Shown here one piece after another: positions 24,665 to 32,615 of a stretch of DNA of 32,716 nucleotides. The stretch spans positions 1 to 32,716 of the forward strand of contig NZ_JAEVHL010000048.1 in assembly GCF_016803395.1 (NCBI RefSeq), in the 5' to 3' direction. Each line of letters opens with the position of its first letter. The first letter of the stretch is position 1. Made by a program: the position numbers and the translations under genes. Source of the DNA: Micromonospora tarensis (GTDB lineage Bacteria > Actinomycetota > Actinomycetes > Mycobacteriales > Micromonosporaceae). The notes under the pieces were generated by a model that was given only the letters and a program-made list of their open reading frames with translations, ran no database searches and had not been told where the DNA came from.

Positions 24665-25757
24665 CGTTGAGTTGTTGCCGGTTGGTCGGCGGGTGGCGTA
24701 CTGGCGGGGTCGGCGGAAGCTGTCGCAGCAGGTGTTCGCCGACCGGCTCGGCAAGTCGAAGAGCTGGGTCGACAAGGTCGAGCGCGGAGTTCGGCGGCTG
24801 GACAAGCTGTCAACACTTCAGGAGATCGCTCGCGTACTCCGCATCGACACCGCTGCTCTTGTCGGCCGGGATGCCGCGCCGGTCCAGGCAACGGGTCGCG
24901 GCGACGGCGTCGAGCGACTCAGAGCAGCGCCGTCCCGCTACGAGATCCCGTTGGGCAAGCGGGCAGGCAGCCCGATATTGCCGGTGGACCGAATGCTGCG
25001 GGATGTGGGGTACGCGTGGACGACGTTCCAGTACGCCCGCTATCCGCAGGTGGTCGACCTGGCACCGGACCTGCTCACGAACGCACAGCGCACCTATGCC
25101 TGCGATCGGGGCTCGGGCCGGGTGCCGCTGGTCGAGGCGTACCGGGTCACCGCCGCTCTGCTGGTCAAGCTCGGCGACGCTGAGCTGGCGTGGCTGGCCG
25201 TCGATCGGGCGATGCTCGCCGCCACCGGCGACCGGGATCTGGTGGCCGCCGCAGCCGTACAGCTCGGTCAGGTGTTGCGCGCGCTCGGCCGGGCGCGGGA
25301 GGCGAAGTCGGTTCTGCTTGCCGCCGCGGACCGTATCGCCCCTGCCGCGATCGACGGCGGGACGCCTTCGGAGCTGTCCCTGTGTGGGACCCTGCTTGTT
25401 CAGGCCGCGCTGGCGGCGGCGCAGGACGGCAACGAGTCCGCCGCCGGGGAGCTGATCGATGAAGCTGCCGGCATGGCGGAGCGGGTCGGTGACGGGTGCG
25501 ACCATCACCGCACCGGCTTCGGTCCCACCGCCGTCGGTCTGGCCTGCGCCGCCGTAGCCGTCGAAGTCGGCGACACCTGTGATGCGATCGCCTGGCACGA
25601 GAAGGCCACCGCGCGCCCCGGCTGGCGGTGTCTACCCACTGAACACCGTGCCGCCCACCTGCTCGACGTCGCCCGCGCGGTCCTGGTGGGCGCGACAGCG
25701 ACGGCGGTGGGCCGCGCATCGGCACGGGGCTGTTGGTGCCGGCGTTCGTGGCGGTGA
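24657..25757 (+). CDS. XRE family regulator with TPR-like domain, 3' truncated
   Basis: Predicted 366 aa from GTG 24657. The HTH (residues 8-60) reads VGRRVAYWRGRRKLSQQVFA, DRLGKSKSWVDKVERGVRRL and DKLSTLQEIARVLRID. A large helical repeat region follows (AYRVTAALLVKLGDAELAWL; DLVAAAAVQLGQVLRALGRA), typical of actinobacterial XRE regulators with TPR-like C-termini. HEKATARPGWRCLPTEHRAA then HLLDVARA is the usual near-terminal block, after which (about residue 340) the protein ends in GATATAVGRASARGCWCRRS instead of the expected last helices. A serine-recombinase fragment begins about 30 bases later, so the 3' end was replaced by an insertion or recombination. It is translationally coupled to the 54-aa ORF. 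Confidence 0.75.
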   Translation: MGSVELLPVGRRVAYWRGRRKLSQQVFADRLGKSKSWVDKVERGVRRLDKLSTLQEIARVLRIDTAALVGRDAAPVQATGRGDGVERLRAAPSRYEIPLGKRAGSPILPVDRMLRDVGYAWTTFQYARYPQVVDLAPDLLTNAQRTYACDRGSGRVPLVEAYRVTAALLVKLGDAELAWLAVDRAMLAATGDRDLVAAAAVQLGQVLRALGRAREAKSVLLAAADRIAPAAIDGGTPSELSLCGTLLVQAALAAAQDGNESAAGELIDEAAGMAERVGDGCDHHRTGFGPTAVGLACAAVAVEVGDTCDAIAWHEKATARPGWRCLPTEHRAAHLLDVARAVLVGATATAVGRASARGCWCRRSWR

Positions 25758-25784
25758 TGCGCTGCACCTGAGCCGACGCGGACA

Positions 25785-26456
25785 GTTGAGGCCGCGCAGG
25801 CCGCCAAACCGGCCGTGCCGGCCACCACCTCTCTGCAGGCCCTCGCGCAGGACCTGCCGCGGCTGTGGCACGCCGAGACCACCAGCCCCCGCGACCGCAA
25901 ACGGCTGCTGCGCAGCCTGATCGCTGACGTCACCCTGCTGCCCGAGCCGGACGCTCAGACCATGCGGATCGGGGTGCGCTGGCACACCGGCGCCACCGAC
26001 GAGCTGGCCGTCGCTCGCCCCGGCCCCGGCCGCACCTCCGACGCGGCGCTGGAGGTGGTCCGCCGCCACGGCGCGACCCACACCAGTGCCGAACTCGCCG
26101 ACATGCTCAACGCCGAAGGGCTGACCACCGGCGAAGGCATGCCGTTCACCGCCGGCGGCGTCGCCCGCGTCCGCGACGCCTACATAATCTTCGGGCCGTG
26201 CACCGTCGCCGTCCAAGACGGCGAAGTCAGCGTCAAGCAGGTCGCCACCGAACGCGGCATCCCCGCCGACGGCGTCTACGACTGGCTGCGACACGGCCAG
26301 GTACCCGCCCGGCGTGGTCCCAGCGGACGCTGGTGCATCCCCTGGGACCCGGCCAGCCGGGAGATCTACCGGCAGAAGGTCGCCGGTTTCTTCCGGCTCA
26401 ATCCCGTTCTGTCAAAGCAGCCGGTTTCGTTCAGTGCAGCCACGGCCGATGTCTGA
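25785..26456 (+). pseudogene. Serine recombinase, C-terminal fragment
   Basis: The frame reads AAQAAKPAVPATTSLQALAQ, DLPRLWHAETTSPRDRKRLL and RSLIADVTLLPEPDAQTMRI, then GVRWHTGATDELAV. L..L..DLP.LW....T...DRKRLLR.LI.DVTL and the (I/V)RW..G...EL.V block are conserved in the zinc-ribbon/C-terminal region of large serine recombinases. Further on, PADGVYDWLRHGQVPARRGP and SGRWCIPW resemble the helix-turn-helix-like tail of those proteins. The catalytic N-terminal resolvase domain and recombinase domain are missing. GTG 25815 could start a 213-aa product, but activity is not expected. Confidence 0.7.
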
Positions 26457-26662
26457 CGGGGCGGGTTGCCTGGCTGTTTGCGACTCGGGTGGGTGCTCCG
26501 CGTCGTGCGGGCGTGGCCGCTCGACCCGGCGCGATCCTCGACCGGTCTCGGCCGCCGCGGTACGACGTCGTTCGGATCATCTTGTATTGCCCGGCGGTCC
26601 GTCGGAGCGGCGCAGCAGGCACGCGGCCACGACGATGATTTAGGAGAACCCGGTAAGAAGGG
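26457..26662. other. Intergenic, nothing recognised
   Basis: About 200 bases between the recombinase fragment and the convergent DHFR-like gene. No strong terminator hairpin was seen. Confidence 0.4.
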
Positions 26663-27265
26663 TCACCGCAGCACCGGGAACACGAGATGGGTGACCCGGT
26701 CGCCTTGGACGCAGACCGTCGGGTTGCCGAGCAGGACATCGTCGGAGGAGAGTTCGCCGAAGAAGGGCCGGTTTCCCGCGCCCATCACCACCGGCACCAA
26801 GTCGATGGCCACCTCGTCCAGCAGTCCCAGCTCCAGGCACTGCCGGGCGATGGTTCCCCCAGTGACGGCGACGACCGCGTCGCCGGCGAGTTCCTGGGCC
26901 CGTGCGATCGCGGCCTCCACCCCGTCGGTCACGAACGAGAACGGCGCGTCGGGGTGCGCGTCAACCCAGTCCTGCGGGATTCGGTGCGTCACCACGACAA
27001 CAGGGACGTCCAGGGTGTGCCGGCCCTGCCAGCCCTCCGCCACGTCGAACAGCGTCCGGCCACAGACGAGCGCGCCCAGCGAGGACACCCACCGCCGCAT
27101 GTGCTCCGAACTCTGTGGGGTGAGGTGGAGGGTGAAGTCCCCAGCCGAAGTCGGCATCGCGACCTCGCCGTTCTGCAGCCAGTCGAACAACCGGCCGATG
27201 GTGTTGTCCTGCTTGGCGACGTACCCGTCCAGAGACATGTTCGCCTGCGCCTGCACTATGCCCAT
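26663..27265 (-). CDS. Dihydrofolate reductase family (RibD C-terminal-like) protein 1
   Basis: Predicted 200-aa reductase-fold protein. It opens MGIVQAQANMSLDGYVAKQD, the .(M/I)SLDG(Y/F)VA motif of the family, then GRLFDWL and GALVCGRTLFDVAEGWQG. FVTDGVEAAIARAQELAGDA with VAVTGGTIARQCLELGLLDE is the NADPH-site GGG-like and DE region, and FFGEL ends the domain. These proteins share the RibD C-terminal fold rather than being classical folate enzymes; substrates are mostly unknown. It is the last gene of an ArsR-led operon, 13 bases after protein 2, with the same strand and similar codon use. Confidence 0.88.
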   Translation of the reverse strand: MGIVQAQANMSLDGYVAKQDNTIGRLFDWLQNGEVAMPTSAGDFTLHLTPQSSEHMRRWVSSLGALVCGRTLFDVAEGWQGRHTLDVPVVVVTHRIPQDWVDAHPDAPFSFVTDGVEAAIARAQELAGDAVVAVTGGTIARQCLELGLLDEVAIDLVPVVMGAGNRPFFGELSSDDVLLGNPTVCVQGDRVTHLVFPVLR

Positions 27266-27278
27266 GGGGTGTCCCTTC

Positions 27279-27833
27279 TCAGGAGTGCTGGGGTCGGTAG
27301 ATGTGGACGACGACGCCGCTGGGGAACGGCGTCGTCTCGACGAGGTCCAGGCGCCGCGATTGCGGTAGTTGGCCGAACAGCGCCTGTCCGCGGCCCAGGG
27401 CCAGCGGCTGGACCAGTAGGCGGTACTCGTCGATCAGGTCGGCCGCGGCGAGCGCGCCGGCCAACCGGCCACCACCCCAGACGATCACGTCCGGGCCGGG
27501 CTCGGCCTTGATGGCGGCGATCTCGGTGGTGAGCTCGCCCCGCGCGACCCGGGTTTCGGGCCAGCTGGCCTCGGCGTCGCTAAGCGTCTTCGAGAACACC
27601 ACCTTGGGGATGTCGTTCATCGGCGCCGCGTACGGGTCGTCGGACCGCGGCCAGTACGACGACATCTCCTGGTACGTGGTGCGACCCATCAGGTGAGCAC
27701 CGGCCCGACTGATGCGGTCGAGCTTCCACTGCTTCAGTTCATCGCCTCCGGGGACCGCGACCCCCGGGTGCTCACGGTCGCTGCCGACGAACCCGTCCAG
27801 CGACATCGACATGTACAGAATGACGTCTCGCAT
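27279..27833 (-). CDS. Dihydrofolate reductase family (RibD C-terminal-like) protein 2
   Basis: Predicted 184 aa from ATG 27833, which follows GGAGAGG by 8 bases. MRDVILYMSMSLDGFVGSDR is the family start; GAHLMGRTTYQEMSSYWPRS, PDVIVWGGGRLAGALAAADL and IDEYRLLVQPLALGRGQALF follow, with the GGG cofactor loop, IDEY and G.G..LF elements. It is more distant from protein 1 than expected for a recent duplicate. It lies 107 bases downstream of the fusion gene, with a 7-bp hairpin in the gap, so it may have its own promoter or partial readthrough. Confidence 0.88.
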   Translation of the reverse strand: MRDVILYMSMSLDGFVGSDREHPGVAVPGGDELKQWKLDRISRAGAHLMGRTTYQEMSSYWPRSDDPYAAPMNDIPKVVFSKTLSDAEASWPETRVARGELTTEIAAIKAEPGPDVIVWGGGRLAGALAAADLIDEYRLLVQPLALGRGQALFGQLPQSRRLDLVETTPFPSGVVVHIYRPQHS

Positions 27834-27869
27834 GAATGCTGCCTCTCCTTGCTCGTGTTGGTTTCGTTG

Positions 27870-27892
27870 CATCCCGGATCGAAGTCGGGATG
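27870..27892. terminator. Weak hairpin between fusion gene and DHFR-like gene 2
   Basis: CATCCCG and CGGGATG around a 9-base loop, 48 bases downstream (minus strand) of the fusion gene's stop. It could attenuate or process the operon transcript. There is no T-run, and the function is inferred. Confidence 0.35.
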
Positions 27893-27940
27893 GCGTCCGC
27901 CGTCGGGCTACAAGGGGTTCGGTGGATGCCGGTGTCGGCG

Positions 27941-29002
27941 TCAGTTGTCGGCTAGTACGCGGTAGGTGAGGTGCTGCGCGTACGCCGTCATCTCGGATTC
28001 GAGCAGTTCGAGCCGCACCTTGGCGTCGCCCCGGAACAGCGGAGTACCGCCGCCGAGGATGAGGGGCGCCACATGGATGGTCAGCACGTCGACGAGTCCA
28101 GCTTGGAGGAACTCGTAACACGTGGTCCCGCCACCCATGATGACCACGTCCTTGTCGTCCGCGGCGGCCTTCGCCTGCCGGATGGCGCCGGCCGGGCCGT
28201 CGGTCACGAAGCGGAAGCGGTCGGCGAGCCGGACCTTCTCGGGCGCCTCGTGGGTCAGCACGAACACCGGCGGTGGCGCCGACTGGTCCTGGCGTGCGCC
28301 GTACCCCATCTCGTCCGACCAGCCGTGCGGGCCATCGACGATGTCGAACAACCGCCGGCCCATGACCACCGCGCCGGTCCGCTTGAACGTCGTGGCCAGG
28401 ATCTCCTGCTCCCGTGGTGTCTGGCTGAACACCCAGGCATGCAGTGCCTCGCCGCCGACGCCGAGGCCGTGCTCGAGGTCCACGCCGGGCGCGGTCACGT
28501 ACCCGTCGAGCGACATCGTGATGTCCACGATCACCCGTCCCGGTCGCAGCAGCTCGGCCAGTCGTTCCATCGAGTCGCGCACGCCGTTCTCCATGCCGGA
28601 CGCGACCATCGCATCGCGTTCCTCGACCGAGCCGAACACGCTGCGTCTGGTCAGCCGGGTCCGACCGTCGATGTCCTCGAACCGCGCCGTCTCCAGGCTG
28701 ACGTGTTCCGGCGTGCCCTCGTACTCGAAGGTCTGCACGATCAGCTTGTCCGGCACGACCGTGTGGAACACGCCGCGGAACCGGAATTCGCCCTCTCTGC
28801 CGCGATGCACGTAGCGGTAGCCGCCGCCAGCCCGCGCGTCGTGCTCGACCACCTCCATCTGCATGCCCCGTGGGCCGAGCCAGCGCGCCACCAGCTCCGG
28901 GTCGGTGTGTGCGCGGAACACCAGCTCCGGCGGCGCGTCGAACTCGCGCACGACGTCGACGTAGGGGGTGCCGGGCTGGGCGGTAATCGTCGTCGAGTTC
29001 AC
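27941..29002 (-). CDS. SRPBCC (AHSA1-like) - dihydrofolate reductase-like fusion protein
   Basis: Predicted 353 aa with two domains. Residues 14-150 are SRPBCC/AHSA1: YVDVVREFDAPPELVFRAHT, DPELVARWLGPRG, FRFRGVFHTVVPDKLIVQTF and MENGVRDSMERLAELL. Residues 155-353 are a RibD-C/DHFR-like domain: GRVIVDITMSLDGYVTAPGV, GAVVMGRRLFDIVDGPHGWS, DVVIMGGGTTCYEFLQAGLV and LGGGTPLFRG. The two are usually separate neighbouring genes; here the SRPBCC end (AELL) runs into the DHFR start with only RPGR between. GTG 29002 overlaps the ArsR stop in GTGA and is preceded by AAGGAG at 8 bases, so expression is coupled to the regulator. SRPBCC domains bind hydrophobic ligands; the joint function is unknown. Confidence 0.88.
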   Translation of the reverse strand: MNSTTITAQPGTPYVDVVREFDAPPELVFRAHTDPELVARWLGPRGMQMEVVEHDARAGGGYRYVHRGREGEFRFRGVFHTVVPDKLIVQTFEYEGTPEHVSLETARFEDIDGRTRLTRRSVFGSVEERDAMVASGMENGVRDSMERLAELLRPGRVIVDITMSLDGYVTAPGVDLEHGLGVGGEALHAWVFSQTPREQEILATTFKRTGAVVMGRRLFDIVDGPHGWSDEMGYGARQDQSAPPPVFVLTHEAPEKVRLADRFRFVTDGPAGAIRQAKAAADDKDVVIMGGGTTCYEFLQAGLVDVLTIHVAPLILGGGTPLFRGDAKVRLELLESEMTAYAQHLTYRVLADN

Positions 29003-29346
29003 CTCTGCTGCTCCTTCAACGTGTCGAGGACGTCGTCGAGGCGCCGGTACTGCGCCTCGGTAGCCAGTCGGTAGGTGTCGATCCAGCTCGTCAGCGCCTC
29101 GAGCGCCGCCGGGTCGAGGCGACACGGCCGCCGCTGGCCGTCCCGGCTCCTGGTGATCAACCCGGCCGCCTCGAGCACCTGGATGTGCCGCGACACGGCC
29201 TGTTTGGTGATCGGGAACGGCTCGGCAAGCTCGTTGACCGTCGCCTCGCCGCGCGACAGCCGCGCGACCATGGCCCGCCGCACCGGATCGCCCAAAGCGG
29301 TGAACGCCCGGTCGAGCTGTCCGTCGTCCCTCTTGTCAATCGGCAT
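28999..29346 (-). CDS. ArsR family transcriptional regulator (SRPBCC-associated type)
   Basis: Predicted 115 aa. ALGDPVRRAMVARLSRGEAT, VNELAEPFPITKQAVSRHIQ and VLEAAGLITRSRDGQRRPCR form the winged HTH. RPCRLDPAALEALTSWIDTY and a C-terminal helix follow, the pattern of ArsR proteins that precede AHSA1/SRPBCC genes. There is no Cys metal site, so it is not an arsenic sensor. ATG 29346 is preferred; a TTG at 29355 is in frame but falls within the direct repeat upstream. The stop overlaps the next start by 4 bases. Direct and inverted repeats just upstream suggest autoregulation of the operon. Confidence 0.88.
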   Translation of the reverse strand: MPIDKRDDGQLDRAFTALGDPVRRAMVARLSRGEATVNELAEPFPITKQAVSRHIQVLEAAGLITRSRDGQRRPCRLDPAALEALTSWIDTYRLATEAQYRRLDDVLDTLKEQQR

Positions 29347-29347
29347 C

Positions 29348-29383
29348 TTTATCAACCTGCTGCTTTATCAACGATATGGTTGA
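29348..29383. promoter_or_regulatory. ArsR operator/promoter repeats
   Basis: TTTATCAAC occurs twice (29348-29356 and 29364-29372), 16 bases apart. The second copy forms an inverted pair, TCAAC-gatatg-GTTGA (29368-29383). This lies directly upstream of the ArsR start in a locally AT-rich patch, as expected for the operon promoter and operator. Confidence 0.6.
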
Positions 29384-29389
29384 CCATGT

Positions 29390-30083
29390 CAGGTGGAGCT
29401 GATCCTGTCAAGGCAGGTCACACGTGTCCGGCCGCCGGGCGTCGTCTCCAGAGGCTGGCGTTAAGCCTCGTGGTGGACACCCGGACTGGGCATGGTGGCC
29501 TCTGTCGACGTTCGGCGCCCGTGCCGTGATGCGCGAGGGGCAACGGGACACGTACCACCGCGACGTGGACCCATGCCTTCTAATACGGGCTGTTGATCAA
29601 ATTTTAGTAACCTTTGAAGGGTGAACACTCGCCGTGCGGCGATACACCGCCCCACCGACAACCTGCGGTGATGGAAACCGAGCGGTGCGGTGTGACCTCC
29701 CAGTGGTTACCGAAGAGGTCAAGCTCCAGCCTCCCGACTGGCTGGTGCCAGCTGTTGAACTGAAGCCTGCCGGCGCCAATCATGCCAATGGGTCACAGTT
29801 GCCTCAGGCTCGGGCGACTACCTCGCGGGAGGCGGCTCTGGCCGTCGAACTAACGCCAGGCTCAGCTGCTCAAGCAGCGCGACCGTCGGCTGGAGGGGTG
29901 CTATTGATCTCGATCTGAACGGTGTCGCCGACCCTTCCGGGCTGTACCACGGGAGCCCCGTGGACCGTGCGTGTAGCCCCTGATCGCCAACTGCCGCCGC
30001 CGCGACGATCTTCACGCAGGTGCCTTTCTCGAGAGGGGCGTGAACGGGGGCCGGTCGTCCGGGAGAGGCGGCCCGGCGAGTGG
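29390..30083. other. Intergenic with short repeat fragment (copy D)
   Basis: About 690 bases without a confident gene. At 29680-29704 a 25-base segment, including GAGCGGTGCGGTGTGACCTC, is identical to copy B at 19759-19783, and GAGGTC recurs at 29715. Just before the LacI stop the minus strand reads APVVQPGRVGDTVQIEINST (near 29960), which may be the tail of a lost gene. An AT-rich patch lies near 29595-29615. Confidence 0.45.
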
Positions 30084-31070
30084 TCACCGGCGCGGGGCCG
30101 GCCCGCTGGACTGCCGGATGGTCAGGTGCGTGGGCAGCAGCACGGTCTGCCGGGACGCCGTTTCCCCCAGGTGCTCAAGGTGGTCCAGCAGCATCGACAC
30201 CGCCACCCGGCCGGCCTGTTCGATCGGCGCGGTGAGGGTGGTCAGCGGGGGGCTGCAGAAGTCGGCGCCGAAGATGTCGTCGCAGCCCACCACGCTGATC
30301 TCGCCGGGGACGTCGACGCCGCGTTCGGCCAGCCGCCGCAGGATGCCGATCGCCAGCAGGTCGTTGAAGGTGACGCCAGCGGTGGCGCCGGTGTTCAGCA
30401 GCGCGTCCGCGGCGACCGATCCGGAGCTGCGGGACACGCCGAACGGTCCGACGCGGGCCGCGGTGAGGCCGTGTCGGGCCATCGCGGTCCGCATCGCCCG
30501 CCACCGGGCCTCGTTGGCCCAGGAGGACGGCGGTCCGGCGACGTACGCGATCGACCGGTGGCCCAGCGAGACCAGGTGCTCGACGGCCTGCATCACCCCG
30601 TCCGGGCTGTCGATGACGACGCTGCGCACCCGGGGGACGTTGCGGTTGACGGTGACGACCGGCAGTTCGGCGGCGATCACGGAGAGGGTCTGCTCGGGAA
30701 GGCGGGAGGCGGCGAGGATCACCCCGTCGACCGACCGGCGCACCTTGTGCAGCAGATGGTTCTCCAGCTCGGCCGAGTCCTCGGTGTCGATCAGCAGCAG
30801 GGCGTGGCCGGCGGCGCGCAGTTGTTGCTGCGCGCCGCGGATCAGTCCGAAGTAGAACGGATTCGTGGCGTCTGAGACGAGCAGGGCGACCGTTTCGGTA
30901 CGCCCCGACGACAGCGCCCGCGCCTGGGTGTTGGGTACGTAGTTCAGCTCGCGGGCGGCGGCCTGGATGCGTTCCCGGGTGATCCGGTTGACCCGGTCGG
31001 GCCGGCTCAGCGCCCGGGACACGGTGGAGGCGGCAACGCCGGTGAGGGCAGCGATGTCGTTGATGGTCAC
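30084..31070 (-). CDS. LacI family transcriptional regulator
   Basis: Predicted 328 aa. VTINDIAALTGVAASTVSRA then LSRPDRVNRITRERIQAAAR is the LacI headpiece and hinge (YVPNTQARALSSGRT). The ribose-binding-protein-like core follows: ALLVSDATNPFYFGLIRGAQ, GVTFNDLLAIGILRRLAERG and VPGEISVVGCDDIFGADFCS, then PPLTTL. GTG 31070 follows GGAGGG and gives the usual start at the HTH. ATG 31124 or 31130 would add an unmatched basic extension. It is divergent from the sugar-binding protein gene, with a symmetric operator between, so it represses that transporter operon until a sugar binds. Confidence 0.9.
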   Translation of the reverse strand: MTINDIAALTGVAASTVSRALSRPDRVNRITRERIQAAARELNYVPNTQARALSSGRTETVALLVSDATNPFYFGLIRGAQQQLRAAGHALLLIDTEDSAELENHLLHKVRRSVDGVILAASRLPEQTLSVIAAELPVVTVNRNVPRVRSVVIDSPDGVMQAVEHLVSLGHRSIAYVAGPPSSWANEARWRAMRTAMARHGLTAARVGPFGVSRSSGSVAADALLNTGATAGVTFNDLLAIGILRRLAERGVDVPGEISVVGCDDIFGADFCSPPLTTLTAPIEQAGRVAVSMLLDHLEHLGETASRQTVLLPTHLTIRQSSGPAPRR

Positions 31071-31154
31071 GCGGCCCTCCCGGCGTAGCGCCGCACGGGG
31101 AGAGGACGCGCCTTCGGGGTTCATGCACATCAGCAGAGCATCGATGGCAATTAA

Positions 31155-31170
31155 TGGCAATCGGTTGCCA
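31155..31170. promoter_or_regulatory. LacI-type operator
   Basis: TGGCAATCGGTTGCCA: 6-base arms TGGCAA/TTGCCA around a four-base CG-containing centre, the usual shape of LacI/GalR operators. An extra TGGCAA half-site lies at 31145-31150. Positioned between the divergent lacI-like and transporter genes. Confidence 0.75.
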
Positions 31171-31292
31171 CCCGGTTTCCATGGTTGTTACGTTCCCTTG
31201 CACGTTTCATCGAACCGGGGGAATTCCCGGGCGTCTGGCTATGTGTTTTCCACGCCATTCCTCTCCGGACAGCCACCACCCAAGGAGCAGAG

Positions 31293-32615
31293 ATGAACGC
31301 CAGCCGTGGACTTCTCGCGGCGGCCCTGGCCGCCACGGTCGCCATACCCGTCACCGCCTGCGACCCCGGTAGCTCCGCCGAGGACGGCAGGACGCTCAAC
31401 GTGCTCATCGGGGCGAACTCGATCTATCCCACGGAGCAGAAGCAGTGGTTCGCCGACGTCTCGGCGAAGTTCCAGCAGCAGGCCGGGGCGAAGGTCACGT
31501 TCGAGACCTTCGCCAACCCCACCGACGAACTCACCAAGATCCAGACATCGATGCTCTCCGGGCAGGGGCCGGACATCTATGCCCTCGGCACCACCTTCAC
31601 CCCGACGGCATACTCCACCGGCGCCTTCGTCGACCTCACCGCCGACCAGTGGACGAAGATCGGCGGCCGGGACCGGTTCCTGCCGGCCACCCTCGGCATC
31701 TCCGGCCCGGACGCCACGCACGAGGTCGGCATCCCCTTCACCAGCCGCCCGTTCGTCATGGCGTACAACAAGGAACTGCTGGCCGCGGCGGGCATCGACA
31801 AGCCGGCCAGCACCTGGGACGGCCTGCGGCAGCAGGCCAGACAGCTGACCGGGGCCGGCAGGTACGGCCTGGCCGTGGCCTACGGCGACGGCTTCGACCC
31901 GTGGAAGTTCATCTGGGCGATGAGCATCCAGGCCGGCAACCCGCTGGTCTCCGACGGCAAGGCGCGGCTGACCGATCCGGTCACGGTCAAGGCCTACCAG
32001 ACGTACCTCGGCTGGCTCGCCACCGACAAGGTCGTCGACCCGGCGGCGACCGGCTGGAAGAACGCCCAGGCCATCGCCGCGTTCGGCGCCGGCAAGGCCG
32101 CCTTCCTGCCGATGGTCTCGGCGACCTCGAAGGTCACGCTGGACAAGTCCGCGGTCGCCGGCAAGTACGGCTACGCCGTCATGCCGACCGTCCCGCCGGG
32201 CGCCACCAGCCTGCCGTCGGGCGGCGTCGGCGCCACCAGCATCCTCTCCGGTGACAACCTGGTGATCGCCAGGTACAGCAAGAACCAGGACCTGGCGCTG
32301 CGCCTGGTGAACATGCTGACCACCGCCGAGTCGCAGGAAACCTACTACCGGACCTTCGGCGAGTTGCCGACGAACGCGGAGCTGGCGAACCGGCTGGTCG
32401 CCGACCCGGCGCTCGCGGCCATCGTGGACTCCGCGTCGAAGGCGCACGGCACCCCGTTCCACGGCGGGTGGAGCAAGGTGCAGCTCGCGCTGGTCAACGT
32501 GGTCGTCCAGTCGGTGCCGAACCTCGCCGCCGGCAAGGTCGACGACACGTCCCTCAACGCCCTGCTCGCCCAGGGCCAGTCCGAGGCGCAGGCCGCGCTG
32601 GACAAGGCGAAGTAG
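31293..32615 (+). CDS. ABC transporter sugar-binding lipoprotein
   Basis: Predicted 440-aa extracellular solute-binding protein (family 1). A lipoprotein signal spans residues 1-22 (MNASRGLLAAALAATVAIPV then TAC), and Cys23 is the lipidation site (VTAC). LNVLIGANSIYPTEQKQWFA then DVSAKFQQQAGAKVTFETF opens the binding domain. SGQGPDIYALGTTFTPTAYS, PFTSRPFVMAYNKELLAAAG, GAGKAAFLPM and ILSGDNLVIARYSKNQDLAL are family landmarks. AAGGAG lies 5 bases before ATG 31293. It is followed immediately by a permease-like start, and control by the divergent LacI protein through the operator is likely. It delivers an unknown sugar or oligosaccharide to the membrane permeases. Confidence 0.93.
   Translation: MNASRGLLAAALAATVAIPVTACDPGSSAEDGRTLNVLIGANSIYPTEQKQWFADVSAKFQQQAGAKVTFETFANPTDELTKIQTSMLSGQGPDIYALGTTFTPTAYSTGAFVDLTADQWTKIGGRDRFLPATLGISGPDATHEVGIPFTSRPFVMAYNKELLAAAGIDKPASTWDGLRQQARQLTGAGRYGLAVAYGDGFDPWKFIWAMSIQAGNPLVSDGKARLTDPVTVKAYQTYLGWLATDKVVDPAATGWKNAQAIAAFGAGKAAFLPMVSATSKVTLDKSAVAGKYGYAVMPTVPPGATSLPSGGVGATSILSGDNLVIARYSKNQDLALRLVNMLTTAESQETYYRTFGELPTNAELANRLVADPALAAIVDSASKAHGTPFHGGWSKVQLALVNVVVQSVPNLAAGKVDDTSLNALLAQGQSEAQAALDKAK

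Noticed and set aside
31185..31292. Upstream start for the sugar-binding protein adding 36 residues.
   Set aside because: The added segment lacks signal-peptide character, and ATG 31293 has an ideal ribosome-binding site followed by a lipoprotein signal.
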